Shown here: positions 51,354-59,818 of the stretch, in pieces
Numbering within the stretch: the first letter of the stretch is position 1
How the letters are laid out: each line of letters begins with the position of its first letter
DNA from: CAVSSX01 sp963730735
GTDB taxonomy: Bacteria > Actinomycetota > Acidimicrobiia > Acidimicrobiales > RAAP-2
Assembly: GCA_963730735.1 (NCBI GenBank)
Contig: CAVSSX010000008.1
Location: 434,001 to 498,000 of the forward strand
DNA length: 64,000 nt
Direction of reading: 5' to 3'
Position numbers and translations under genes: made by a program
Notes under the pieces: generated by a model
The model's database searches: none
What the model was told of the DNA's origin: nothing
The model's input: the letters and a program-made list of their open reading frames with translations, nothing else

Positions 51354-52494
51354 TCCTGACCACGCCCCGGATGTTGTGGCCGGCTTCCAGGTCCTCGTAG
51401 CCGGCCTGGACGGCGTCGAGGCTGTACTCGCGGGTGATCAGCTCGTCGATCTGCAGGAGCCCCTTCTCGTAGAGCGACAACAGACGGGGGATCTGGACCC
51501 GGGGGCTGGCCGAACCGAAGACCGTGCCCATGAGCGTCTGGTTGAACATGGCGAAGTTGAACAGGTTCAGCTTCACGTCGGTCTGGTCGTAGGGGGCCAG
51601 GGCCACGGTGACGATCCGCCCGTCCTTGGAGGCGATCGAACAGGCGGGCAGGATCAGGTCGCCGGTGAGCGTGCCCGGCGTGAGGATGACCACGTCGGCC
51701 ATCCGGCCCTGGGTCAGCTCGGCCACCAGCGCCGCGGCGTCCTCGAGCGACGGCGCCGAGTGGGTGGCCCCGATCTCCTGGGCCTTCTCTCGCTTGAACG
51801 GCAATGGGTCGACGGCCACGATGGCCCCGGCCCCGGCGATCCGGGCGCCCTGGATGGCGCCCGAGCCGACACCGCCGCACCCGGCCACCACCACGACCTC
51901 GCCCGGGGCCACCTTGGCCCGGTCGACCGCCGAGCCGAACCCGGTGGCGATGCCGCAGCTGATGAGGGCGGCGGCCTTCAGGCTGGCGTCCGGGCCGATC
52001 TTGACCAGCGAGTACTCGTGGCAGACCATCGTCTCGCTGAACGCCCCGAGCTGGGTCATCCGGTTCAGGTTCTGGCCGTCGAGGTGGTAGCGCCACTGGC
52101 CGTCGCTCATCATCGGGCCGGCCAGGGTGGCGATCCCGTAGTCACAGAGGTTCTGTCGTCCCGAGGCGCACCAGAAGCAGGTGCCGCAGGCCGGGATGAA
52201 GCTGACGGCCACGTGGTCGCCCACCGCCAGCTGCGTCACCTCGGGCCCGACGGCGGTGATGACGCCCGACCCCTCGTGGCCGCCGACCATCGGGAACATC
52301 GACTCGGCGCCCAGCATGGCCAGGACCTCGGGGGTCTGGCTGATGTCACCGTTGCGCAGGTGCTCGTCGGAGTGGCACATCCCGGCGTAGGCCATCTCGA
52401 CCTGGACCTCGTGGGGGCCGGGAGGGTCGACGTCGATCTCCTCCAGCTTCCACGGTTCCTCGATGCCCGTGCACACGACAGCCCTGGTCTTCAT
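51346..52494 (-). CDS. NDMA-dependent (mycofactocin-associated) zinc alcohol dehydrogenase
   Basis: A 382-residue class III-like medium-chain dehydrogenase. The catalytic zinc site is in AGMCHSDEHLRNGD with GGHEGSGVI, structural zinc CGTCFWCASGRQNLC, and the cofactor loop VAGCGGVGSGAIQGA. The segment after the catalytic zinc and the MFPMVGGHEG block match NDMA-dependent nicotinoprotein alcohol dehydrogenases, which hold NAD permanently and use mycofactocin as electron acceptor. It lies beside mftF, supporting that role. Formaldehyde or glutathione-type activity is less likely. Confidence 0.9.
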   Translation of the reverse strand: MKTRAVVCTGIEEPWKLEEIDVDPPGPHEVQVEMAYAGMCHSDEHLRNGDISQTPEVLAMLGAESMFPMVGGHEGSGVITAVGPEVTQLAVGDHVAVSFIPACGTCFWCASGRQNLCDYGIATLAGPMMSDGQWRYHLDGQNLNRMTQLGAFSETMVCHEYSLVKIGPDASLKAAALISCGIATGFGSAVDRAKVAPGEVVVVAGCGGVGSGAIQGARIAGAGAIVAVDPLPFKREKAQEIGATHSAPSLEDAAALVAELTQGRMADVVILTPGTLTGDLILPACSIASKDGRIVTVALAPYDQTDVKLNLFNFAMFNQTLMGTVFGSASPRVQIPRLLSLYEKGLLQIDELITREYSLDAVQAGYEDLEAGHNIRGVVRIS

Positions 52495-52568
52495 GACGAC
52501 CCTCCCCTGACGAGAACGCGTGTCAGGTTAGCCACCACCCGGTGCCGGCGAGCCGGCGGATCGCGCCG

Positions 52569-52736
52569 TCAGCCGCCGTCGCGACGGCCCTGGGCGATGC
52601 GGCCGCACCGCGAGCACCAGGCCGCCGGGGCCGACTCGTCGGCCGGGTGGATGAGCGAGCCACAGTTCACGCACCGCCAGATCACGGGCGAGCGTTCGGA
52701 CGAGGTGGGCGAGGTCACGGTCGGCCATCCAACCAT
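52569..52736 (-). CDS. Small zinc-ribbon protein, 55 residues
   Basis: ATG at 52736 gives a 55-residue frame whose second half has CVNCGSLIH and CSRCGRIA, a classic CxxCG...CxxCG zinc ribbon. A longer frame reaches 52865 but covers the HU promoter, so the short form is preferred. Its function is unknown; such ribbons often bind nucleic acids or partner proteins. It is divergent from the HU gene. Confidence 0.6.
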   Translation of the reverse strand: MVGWPTVTSPTSSERSPVIWRCVNCGSLIHPADESAPAAWCSRCGRIAQGRRDGG

Positions 52737-52836
52737 CTGGGTGCGCGCCGCGGGCGGACCCCGGTCGCCCTCCGGGTGCGGCGCCGATCGGGCATCCCCG
52801 ACACGCCGCTGGGCACCAGGCAGAATGACTGCCGCT

Positions 52837-52854
52837 TCACGCGACGACGCGTGA
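52837..52854. repeat. Inverted repeat in the HU gene leader
   Basis: tcacgcg (52837-52843) and cgcgtga (52848-52854) are exact inverted copies around acga, 30 bases before the HU start. A -10-like cagaat lies just upstream (52821-52826), so this would form a hairpin at the 5' end of the transcript or a protein-binding site. Confidence 0.55.
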
Positions 52855-52883
52855 CCCGACGACACGAAAGTGAGTATTTCCCC

Positions 52884-53195
52884 GTGAACAAGCCTGAACT
52901 GGTCGCAGCAATCTCCCTCCAGTCCGACGTGGAGCCCAAGTACGTGGCCGCCGTCTTGAAGGGCCTCGAGGACGTCGTCACCGCCAGCGTGAAGAAGGGC
53001 GACAAGGTCGCCCTCACCGGCTTCGTGAGCTTCGAGCGCGTCGAGCGCAAGGCCCGCACCGCCCGCAACCCCCAGACCGGTGAGGCCATCAAGGTCAAGG
53101 CCTCGAAGGCCCCGCGGGTCGCTGCCGGCGCCACCTTCAAGAAGATCGTGAACGGCCAGGCGCCGGCGCCGAAGCTGGTCACCAAGAAGAAGTAG
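52884..53195 (+). CDS. hup: HU family DNA-binding protein
   Basis: A 103-residue HU/IHF protein: start NKPELVAAISLQSDVEPKYVAAVLKG, the beta-arm region LTGFVSFERVERKARTARNPQTGE and the end VAAGATFKKIVNG. It binds and bends DNA as a dimer and helps shape the nucleoid. Unlike the long HupB of mycobacteria and Streptomyces HupS, it has only a short Lys-rich tail (KLVTKKK). GTG 52884 is the start; longer in-frame starts run through the promoter. Confidence 0.95.
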   Translation: MNKPELVAAISLQSDVEPKYVAAVLKGLEDVVTASVKKGDKVALTGFVSFERVERKARTARNPQTGEAIKVKASKAPRVAAGATFKKIVNGQAPAPKLVTKKK

Positions 53196-53280
53196 CCCGG
53201 CACCCCGGGTGGCCTCCCTGAGCGAACGCTGTGGGGGCCGGTCGGGTGGGGCCCCGACGGGCGACTAGAAACGGGCCCTC

Positions 53281-53925
53281 ATGGAGCACTTTCTCGCAAC
53301 CTGGGGCTACCTGGCGATCTTCGTTGCCTGCCTGATCTCGTCGATGGGCCTGCCCATCGGGTCCGAGATCGCCATCGGGTACGGCGGCGCGCTGGCCAGC
53401 GGTCAGCTGACGACCGACGCCCACGACCAGCTCCACCTGCCACTGGTCATCCTGGTGGCCGTGGCCGGCGAGCTCGTGGGCTCGGTGTTCGGCTACGCCA
53501 TCGGCCGGTTCGGCGGCCGGCCCCTGGTCGACCGGGTCGGCAAGTACGTCCTGTTGACCCACAAGGACCTCGACCGGGCCGAGGCGTGGTTCGCCCGGCG
53601 GGGCGAGCCGGTGGTGCTCTTCGGCCGACTGATCCCCCTGCTGCGCTCGTTCGTGTCCCTGGCCGCCGGGCTGGGCGAGATGGCCATGGGCAAGTTCCTG
53701 GTCTTCACCGTCATCGGCTGCGCCCTGTGGTGCACGGCCCTGGCCAGCATCGGCTACAGCCTGGGCAGCAGCTGGCACCACGTGCTGAAGGACTTCAGCT
53801 ACGCCGGCTACGTGGTGGCCGTGCTGATCGTGCTGGCCATCGTGTTCGTGATCCTGCACCGGGTCCGGGCCGTCCGCCACGAGCGGGCCGGCGGTCGCCC
53901 CCGGGCGGCCCACCGGGCCCGCTGA
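53281..53925 (+). CDS. DedA family membrane protein
   Basis: A 214-residue polytopic protein. It starts with two hydrophobic segments (GYLAIFVACLISSMGLPIGSEIAIG), contains the DedA block GYAIGRFGGRP and the FGRLIPLLRSFVSLAAGLGEM re-entrant segment with its conserved Arg, then two more helices. DedA/SNARE-associated proteins are linked to lipid flipping and envelope stress. It follows HU by 85 bases and is convergent with the acyl-CoA synthetase gene. Confidence 0.9.
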   Translation: MEHFLATWGYLAIFVACLISSMGLPIGSEIAIGYGGALASGQLTTDAHDQLHLPLVILVAVAGELVGSVFGYAIGRFGGRPLVDRVGKYVLLTHKDLDRAEAWFARRGEPVVLFGRLIPLLRSFVSLAAGLGEMAMGKFLVFTVIGCALWCTALASIGYSLGSSWHHVLKDFSYAGYVVAVLIVLAIVFVILHRVRAVRHERAGGRPRAAHRAR

Positions 53926-53932
53926 TCTCCGG

Positions 53933-55564
53933 CTAGTTCACCGCCGCCAGTCGCTGGCGCAGGTCGACCTTGTTGGGCTTCCCGCTCGGCAGGTAGGGCA
54001 TGTCCTCCTCGGCGACGACCAGCACCCGGGTCGGCACCTTGAACGAGGACACTTCCTTGCTCAGGCGTTCGAGCACGTCGTCGCGGTCGAGGGTCATCGT
54101 CGGCGCCGGCACCAGCACCGCCCCCACGACCTCGCCCTTCTCCGTGTCGGGCAGCCCGAGCACCACCGCCTGGCCGACCTCGGGGTAGGCCTCGAGCAGC
54201 ATCTCGACCTCCCGGGGCGCCACGTTGGACCCCGAGATCTTGATCATCTCGCTCAGGCGGCCCAGGTAGAAGAGGTAGCCGTCGCGCAGGTAGCCCTTGT
54301 CGCCGGTGTGGTACCAGCCGTCGTCGTCGAAGGTCTCGAACCGCTCCTTCTTGTAGAGCCCGTTCATCAGGCTGTAGCCGCGGATGCACAGCTCCCCGAT
54401 CTCGCCCTCGGGCAGCGTGGCGTTGGTCTCGGGGTCGGCCACCCGGTGCTCCACGTAGGGCACCAGCAGACCGAAGGACCCCCGCAGCTCCTCGGGCAGC
54501 ACCCGGTCGGGCTCGGGGCCGGGGCCCGAGTGGGGACCGACGGTCTCGGTCATGCCCATCGAGTTGTGTCGCAGCTCGATGTCGGTGGTCGTCGGCGTGC
54601 CCTCGGGCGGCGGGGCCAGGGCCGGGATGTTGCTCACGTCGCGCCCGCTGGCGGCGATGCGGGCCCGGAGCTTCAGGCCGAGCGACAGCCACACCTGCAG
54701 GCTGGTGGCCTGCTCGCGTTCCATCATCTCGAGCGCCAGCTCGGGCTCGAACTTCTCGACGACGATCACCGTCTGGCCGGTGGCCAACGAGAAGTTGAGG
54801 GTGCAGCCGCAACCACCGATCCAGAAGAACGGCATGGCGCAGAACGTGCGCTCCTCGGCGCTGATGTGCTGGAAGGCCGAGAGGTTGGCCCCGTGGCGCA
54901 GGAAGTTCCCGTGGGTGTGCACGACGCCCTTGGGATCGCTGGTCGTGCCCGAGGTGAAGATGGTCATGAACAGGTCGGCCGGCGTCACCTGGGCCTCGAC
55001 CGACTCGAACAGCTCCTCGCTCACGGCGTCGGTGTCGAGGGCGTCGGGGCCCTCGAAGTCGAGCGACAGCGGCTCGGCCCAGGCCGAGCGGGCACCGCCG
55101 GTGACCAGCACCCGGCGCAGGTACGGGAGGTCGGCCGAGCGCAGGGGGCCGGCGCCCTTGTCGGCCAGGCCCTCGATGGCCTCCTCGGCGAAGGCCTCCT
55201 GGTCCACCCCGAGCAGCGTCGACGGGATGATCAGGGTGTCGACGTCACCGTGGCGGAGGGCCCGGCGCAGCTCGGCCGGCTTGTAGGTCGACGAGAAGGG
55301 CATGCAGATGGCGCCGATCCGGGTGATGGCGATCCAGGCCACCACCCAGTCGGTGCCGTAGGCGTACATGATCCCGATGCGGGTGCCCTTGCCGACCCCG
55401 GCGGCCAGCAGCTCCTTGCCGACCCGCCGCGACGCCGCCTCGGCCTGGCTGAACGTCATCCGACGGTCGGGCATGACGATGAACTCGCGATCGGGATCGA
55501 TGGCCGCACGGTGCCGGATCACCCCGGGCATCGTGGGCCGGTAGTCGGTCTCAGGTACGCGCAT
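53933..55564 (-). CDS. AMP-dependent acyl-CoA synthetase/ligase
   Basis: A 543-residue adenylate-forming enzyme. Motif TIFTSGTTSDPKGVVHTHG binds ATP phosphate, NSMGMTETVG is the adenine/acyl loop, YHTGDKGYLRDG contains the ribose-binding Asp, and PSGKPNKVDLR the catalytic Lys. It activates a carboxylic acid as acyl-CoA. Downstream genes (F420 enzyme, hydrolase, enoyl-CoA hydratase, acyl-CoA dehydrogenase) suggest a role in fatty-acid or side-chain catabolism. Confidence 0.9.
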   Translation of the reverse strand: MRVPETDYRPTMPGVIRHRAAIDPDREFIVMPDRRMTFSQAEAASRRVGKELLAAGVGKGTRIGIMYAYGTDWVVAWIAITRIGAICMPFSSTYKPAELRRALRHGDVDTLIIPSTLLGVDQEAFAEEAIEGLADKGAGPLRSADLPYLRRVLVTGGARSAWAEPLSLDFEGPDALDTDAVSEELFESVEAQVTPADLFMTIFTSGTTSDPKGVVHTHGNFLRHGANLSAFQHISAEERTFCAMPFFWIGGCGCTLNFSLATGQTVIVVEKFEPELALEMMEREQATSLQVWLSLGLKLRARIAASGRDVSNIPALAPPPEGTPTTTDIELRHNSMGMTETVGPHSGPGPEPDRVLPEELRGSFGLLVPYVEHRVADPETNATLPEGEIGELCIRGYSLMNGLYKKERFETFDDDGWYHTGDKGYLRDGYLFYLGRLSEMIKISGSNVAPREVEMLLEAYPEVGQAVVLGLPDTEKGEVVGAVLVPAPTMTLDRDDVLERLSKEVSSFKVPTRVLVVAEEDMPYLPSGKPNKVDLRQRLAAVN

Positions 55565-55672
55565 GTCTCCCCCTGCACTCGTGTGGCGGCCCTCGCCGCG
55601 GCCGCACGGCCGGCGTCGCCCCCACGGATCCCTTGGGGGAAAGCTACGCCAAATCCACCGACCCGGTCCGCC

Positions 55673-56722
55673 TCAGGCGGCCAGGGACTTCACCGTCTCG
55701 ATCAGCCCGGCCGCCGTCTGGTCGCCCATCGGGACCGGGGTCACCTGGAGGTCGGTGACCCCCGCCGCCTTGTAGGCGGCGATGCGCTCGGCCACGAAGG
55801 ACCTCGGCCCGCACAGCGACGTCCGCTCGAGCAGCTCCTCGGGGACCAGGGCCGCCGCCTCGTCCTTGCGCCCCTCGAGGTACAGGTCCTGGATGGCCTC
55901 GGCCTCCTGCTCGTAGCCGTACCGGCGGGCCAGGTCGTTGTAGAAGTTCTTGCCCTTGGCCCCCATCCCGCCCACGTAGAGGGCGACCATGGGCCGGGCC
56001 AGCTGCCGGAGGGCCACCACGTCCTCCCCGTCGCCGATGGCCAGCATCCCGCCGGCGGTGATGCGCAGCGGCCCGAGCGACGGGTCCCGCTGGGCCGTCC
56101 CCGCCCGCAGGGCGTCGCCCCAGACGGCGTCGGCCTTCTCGGGCATGAACAGCATGGGGATCCAGCCCTCGGCCACCTCGGCCGTGAGGGCCACGTTGCG
56201 GTCGCCCAGGGAGGCGATCCACACCGGGATCCGGGCGCGGACCGGGTGGGTGATGATCTTGAGGGCCTTGCCCAGCCCGGTGCCCTGGCCCGGGGGCAGC
56301 GGGACCTCGTAGTAGCGACCGTGGTGCTCGAGCGGGGCCTCCCGGGCCCACACGTCCCGGCAGATCTCGACCGTCTCGCGGGTCCGCCCGAGCGGTGCCT
56401 GGTAGGGCACCCCGTGGAAGCCCTCGACCACCTGGGGCCCCGAGGCCCCGAGGCCCAGGTTGAACCGACCCTCCGACAGGGCGTCGATCCCGGCCGCCGT
56501 CATGGCCAGCAGGGTGGGTGTCCGCGTGAAGATGGGCAGGATCCCCGAGCCGATCTGGACCCGCTCGGTCAGGGCGGCCAGGTAGCCCATCAGGCTCGGG
56601 CCGTCGTAGCCGTAGGCCTCGGGCACCCAGACCAGGTCCAGACCGGCCTTCTCCAGCTCGGCCACCCCGGCCGCCGCCGCCTTGAAGCCCCCCGAATAGC
56701 TCAGCATCGTGCTGATCTGCAT
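55673..56722 (-). CDS. F420-dependent LLM-class oxidoreductase (Rv3520c-like)
   Basis: A 349-residue luciferase-like TIM-barrel protein with WVPEAYGYDGPSLMGYLAALT, SEGRFNLGLGASGPQVVEGFHGVPY and THPVRARIPVWIASLGDRN. It is a full-length paralogue of the enzyme at 23741-24769. It would use F420 to oxidise or reduce an unknown, possibly lipid-like, substrate. It lies 108 bases upstream of the acyl-CoA synthetase gene on the same strand. Confidence 0.87.
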   Translation of the reverse strand: MQISTMLSYSGGFKAAAAGVAELEKAGLDLVWVPEAYGYDGPSLMGYLAALTERVQIGSGILPIFTRTPTLLAMTAAGIDALSEGRFNLGLGASGPQVVEGFHGVPYQAPLGRTRETVEICRDVWAREAPLEHHGRYYEVPLPPGQGTGLGKALKIITHPVRARIPVWIASLGDRNVALTAEVAEGWIPMLFMPEKADAVWGDALRAGTAQRDPSLGPLRITAGGMLAIGDGEDVVALRQLARPMVALYVGGMGAKGKNFYNDLARRYGYEQEAEAIQDLYLEGRKDEAAALVPEELLERTSLCGPRSFVAERIAAYKAAGVTDLQVTPVPMGDQTAAGLIETVKSLAA

Positions 56723-56761
56723 GCGCCCTCCTCGTTGGTGGCTGTCCGGCGCCGCAGCCGG

Positions 56762-57673
56762 TCAGCGTTCCCCGTAGTCCCACGCCGCCAGGATCGTCCG
56801 CACCGCCGTCACCAGGGCGAGCGGCTGGTCGAGCATCACGTGGTGGTACGCCTGGGGCACCTCGACCACCAGTGAGGGTCCCTGCGACTGGGCCACCATG
56901 TCCCGACCCATGTCCGCCGTCACCAGCCCGAACTGCGCCCGCAGGAGGGCGAAGGGGGCGATCACGCGGGAGAGCGTCTCGGGCAGGGGCCGGGCCCCCC
57001 GGTCGGTGAAGCCGGGGTCGAACTTCCACATCCAGCCGTCGGGCACCTCGAGCAGCGAGGTGCGGGCCACGTGGTCGATGACGTAGGAGAGCGAGCTCGG
57101 CTGGTCGGGCACCGGGTGGAACCGCTCGAGGGCCGCCGCCACGCTCGGGTAGACGCGCTTGGGCCCGAAGGCGCTCAGCCGCCCGGCCTGCTCCTCGGGC
57201 GAGATCTGGGTGATCGGCGAGTCGATGATGACGATGCCCTTCAACCGGTCGCCCGACGAGGCGGCGGCCTGGACGGTGGCCAGGCCGCCCATGGAGTGGG
57301 CCACCACCACGGCCGGCTGGCCGTCCCCCGCCTGCTCGGCCACCGTGAGGATCTCGTTGGCCCAGGTGGCGAAGGAGTACGACGCCCGGTGGTCGCTGTC
57401 GCCGTGACCCGACAGGTCGAGGGCCACCACGCTGCAGGCCGCCGTCAACTGCGGGGCCACGTGGTCCCACCAGCGCGAGTTGGCGCCGCCCCCGTGCACC
57501 AGTACGAGCGGCGGCTTGTCCCGGCCGCCCCAGCGGCGACAGGCGATGGTGGCTCCGTCGACCACCAACGTGTCCACCTCGACCGGCACCTCGAGGGCGC
57601 GCCGGAACCACTCCGGGGCGTCGGCGGCGATCACGTCGGTCTCGGGCACGCCGTCGGCGGTGGGCTGGGGCAC
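56762..57673 (-). CDS. Alpha/beta hydrolase
   Basis: A 303-residue hydrolase. The oxyanion region is LVLVHGGGANSRWWDHV, the nucleophile elbow VVVAHSMGGLATVQA (Ser), an Asp follows about 110 residues later, and the late VPQAYHHVMLDQP has the catalytic His. It could be an esterase, epoxide hydrolase or thioesterase. GTG 57673 is preferred over a 131-codon extension that crosses the divergent enoyl-CoA hydratase gene. Part of the lipid-metabolism group. Confidence 0.87.
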   Translation of the reverse strand: MPQPTADGVPETDVIAADAPEWFRRALEVPVEVDTLVVDGATIACRRWGGRDKPPLVLVHGGGANSRWWDHVAPQLTAACSVVALDLSGHGDSDHRASYSFATWANEILTVAEQAGDGQPAVVVAHSMGGLATVQAAASSGDRLKGIVIIDSPITQISPEEQAGRLSAFGPKRVYPSVAAALERFHPVPDQPSSLSYVIDHVARTSLLEVPDGWMWKFDPGFTDRGARPLPETLSRVIAPFALLRAQFGLVTADMGRDMVAQSQGPSLVVEVPQAYHHVMLDQPLALVTAVRTILAAWDYGER

Positions 57674-57752
57674 AGCCGGTGATGCTAACGGCCAGGGCCG
57701 GACCACCCCGGTGGACCCCGGTGCGGGTGACCGGCCCCGGTAGGGTGACGCG

Positions 57753-58541
57753 GTGGCTGACGACGTCCTGTACTCCCGAGACGGCGCGGTGGGTCGGCTG
57801 ACCATCAACCGCCCCGAGAAGCGCAACGCCCTGTCCGCCTCGGTGCTCCGGGGCCTGGCCGAGGGCATCGCCGAGGCCAAGGCCGACCGGGCCGTCCGGG
57901 TGCTGGTGCTGACCGGGGCCGGCGACGCGGCGTTCTGCGCCGGCGCCGACCTGGTGCAGCTGACGGCACCGGGGGAGGACGGCCCGTCGTTCCTCGACCT
58001 CCACGACGACCGGGGCGGCATGGCCACGGTCATGGAGGACCTGTGGGGCCTCGGGAAGCCGACCATCGCCCGGGTCCGCGGCTACGCCCTGGCCGGCGGC
58101 TTCGGTCTGGCCCTCTCCTGCGACCTGGTGGTGGCGGCCGACGACGCCGTCTTCGGGACCCCCGAGCTCGACGTCGGGCTGTGGCCCTACATGATCACCG
58201 TCCCGCTGCTGCGCTCCATGCCGCCCAAGAAGGCGCTGGAGCTGATGCTGACCTGCCGCCGGCTGGACGCCACCGCCGGGCAGGCCATCGGCTTCGTCAA
58301 CCAGGTCGTCCCGGTCGACCAGCTGGACGCGGCGGTCGACGAACTGGCGGCCACGCTGGCCGCCAAGCCGCCCGACACCATGCGCCTCGGGCGCGACAGC
58401 TTCTACGCCGTCTGGGACCTGGCCGCCCGCGACGCCCTGGCCATGCTGCAGCCCCTGCTCACGGTGACCACCCAGACGGCGGACGCCATCGAGGGCACCA
58501 CGGCCTTCGCCGAGAAGCGGCCGCCCCGCTGGCGCCAGTAG
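57753..58541 (+). CDS. Enoyl-CoA hydratase/isomerase family protein
   Basis: A 262-residue crotonase. The start has INRPEKRNALSASVLRGL, the oxyanion hole residues lie in FCAGADLVQL and GYALAGGFGLALSCDLVVAA, and the C-terminal trimerisation helices are present. The Glu expected in active hydratases appears in the GTPELDVGLWP block. It would hydrate or isomerise enoyl-CoAs; exact chemistry unclear. The start is GTG 57753. An acyl-CoA dehydrogenase gene follows 99 bases later. Confidence 0.9.
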   Translation: MADDVLYSRDGAVGRLTINRPEKRNALSASVLRGLAEGIAEAKADRAVRVLVLTGAGDAAFCAGADLVQLTAPGEDGPSFLDLHDDRGGMATVMEDLWGLGKPTIARVRGYALAGGFGLALSCDLVVAADDAVFGTPELDVGLWPYMITVPLLRSMPPKKALELMLTCRRLDATAGQAIGFVNQVVPVDQLDAAVDELAATLAAKPPDTMRLGRDSFYAVWDLAARDALAMLQPLLTVTTQTADAIEGTTAFAEKRPPRWRQ

Positions 58542-58543
58542 AC

Positions 58544-58566
58544 GCCACTGCTGGACCTACAGTGGC
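58544..58566 (+). terminator. Short stem-loop after the crotonase gene
   Basis: gccactg (58544-58550) and cagtggc (58560-58566) form a 7-bp stem with a 9-base loop directly after the stop codon. It has no T-tract, so it may be a weak terminator or attenuator before the acyl-CoA dehydrogenase gene. Confidence 0.35.
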
Positions 58567-58640
58567 TGGGTCCGGACGGCGGCCTCGGACGCCACCCACC
58601 GCGGTGGCCGATCGCCCCCGAGGGCGAGGAGGAGACGACC

Positions 58641-59786
58641 GTGCGCTTCACCGACGAGCACGAACTGTTCCGCACCACCGTGCGAGAGGTCGTCGAGAAG
58701 GAGATCAACCCCCACGCCGAGGCGTGGGAGGCCGCCGGGGCCTTCCCGGCGCACGAGCTCTTCGGGAAGTTCGGGTCGCTCGGCCTGCTCGGCGTGGAGT
58801 ACGACCCCGACTACGGCGGCGGCGGGGCAGACCACCGCTTCACCGTGATCTTCGGCGAGGAGATCGGCCGGGCGGCCACCCAGGGCGTGGCCATGGCCCT
58901 CTCGGTCCAGACCGACATGGCCACCCCCTCGCTCCACCGCTACGGCACCGACGACCTGAAGCGCCGCTACCTGGCCCCGGCGCTCCGGGGCGAGATGGTG
59001 GCCTCGATCGCCGTCACCGAGCCCGACGCCGGCTCTGACGTCGCCGGCATCTCGACCACCGCCCGCCGGGACGGCGACGAGTGGGTCATCAACGGCTCGA
59101 AGCTGTACATCACCAACGGGACCCAGGCCGACTGGCTGTGTCTGCTCGCCCGGACCTCGGACGAGGGCGGCTACCGGGGGATGTCCCAGATCCTCTTCCC
59201 CACCGACACGCCGGGCTTCACCGTGGCCCGCAAGCTCGACAAGCTCGGCAACCGCTCGTCCGACACCGCCGAGCTGAGCTTCGTCGACGCCCGGGTCCCG
59301 GTGGCCAACACCATCGGGGAGATCGGACGGGGCTTCCAGCAGCAGATGAGCCAGTTCCAGGCCGAGCGCCTGATCGCCAACTACATCGCCGTCGGCCACA
59401 CCCAGCTGGCCGTCGAACGGACGGCCGAGTACCTGCGCCAGCGCCAGGCCTTCGGCAAGCCACTGCTGGCCAACCAGCACCTGCAGTTCGCCCTGGCCGG
59501 GCTCGAGGCCGAGATCGACCTGCTGCGTCACTACAACTACGCCGCCGCCGAGGCGGTCGTGGCCGGCGAGGACGCCACCCGCTTCGCCACCATCGGCAAG
59601 CTGACGGCCGGCCGCCTGGTGCGCAAGGTGGCCGACACCTGTCTGCAGTTCCACGGCGGCATCGGTTACATGGAGGAGCACTGGACGGCCCGGTACTTCC
59701 GCGACACCCGGTTGCTCTCCATCGGCGGGGGCGCCGACGAGGTCATGCTCCAGGTGCTCGCCCGGTCCTCGGGGCTCGTTCCCTGA
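58641..59786 (+). CDS. Acyl-CoA dehydrogenase
   Basis: A 381-residue flavoprotein with the usual order: VEKEINPHAEAWE, ASIAVTEPDAGSDVAGISTTARR, VINGSKLYITNG, then the C-terminal bundle with RQAFGKPLLANQHLQFALA and QFHGGIGYMEEHWTARYFRDTRLLSIGGGADEVM. The catalytic base position (GYMEEH) is intact. It oxidises acyl-CoA to enoyl-CoA with FAD and an electron-transfer flavoprotein. GTG 58641 is the start. Together with the crotonase it forms a short beta-oxidation unit. Confidence 0.93.
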   Translation: MRFTDEHELFRTTVREVVEKEINPHAEAWEAAGAFPAHELFGKFGSLGLLGVEYDPDYGGGGADHRFTVIFGEEIGRAATQGVAMALSVQTDMATPSLHRYGTDDLKRRYLAPALRGEMVASIAVTEPDAGSDVAGISTTARRDGDEWVINGSKLYITNGTQADWLCLLARTSDEGGYRGMSQILFPTDTPGFTVARKLDKLGNRSSDTAELSFVDARVPVANTIGEIGRGFQQQMSQFQAERLIANYIAVGHTQLAVERTAEYLRQRQAFGKPLLANQHLQFALAGLEAEIDLLRHYNYAAAEAVVAGEDATRFATIGKLTAGRLVRKVADTCLQFHGGIGYMEEHWTARYFRDTRLLSIGGGADEVMLQVLARSSGLVP

Positions 59787-59818
59787 ACTGACCTTCGGCC
59801 GGGTGGCAGGCTGCAGCG

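Noticed and set aside
53196..53280. Intrinsic terminator after HU
   Set aside because: A G/C-rich partial stem around ggtcggg/cccgac is visible but short and without a T-tract, so I did not list it.
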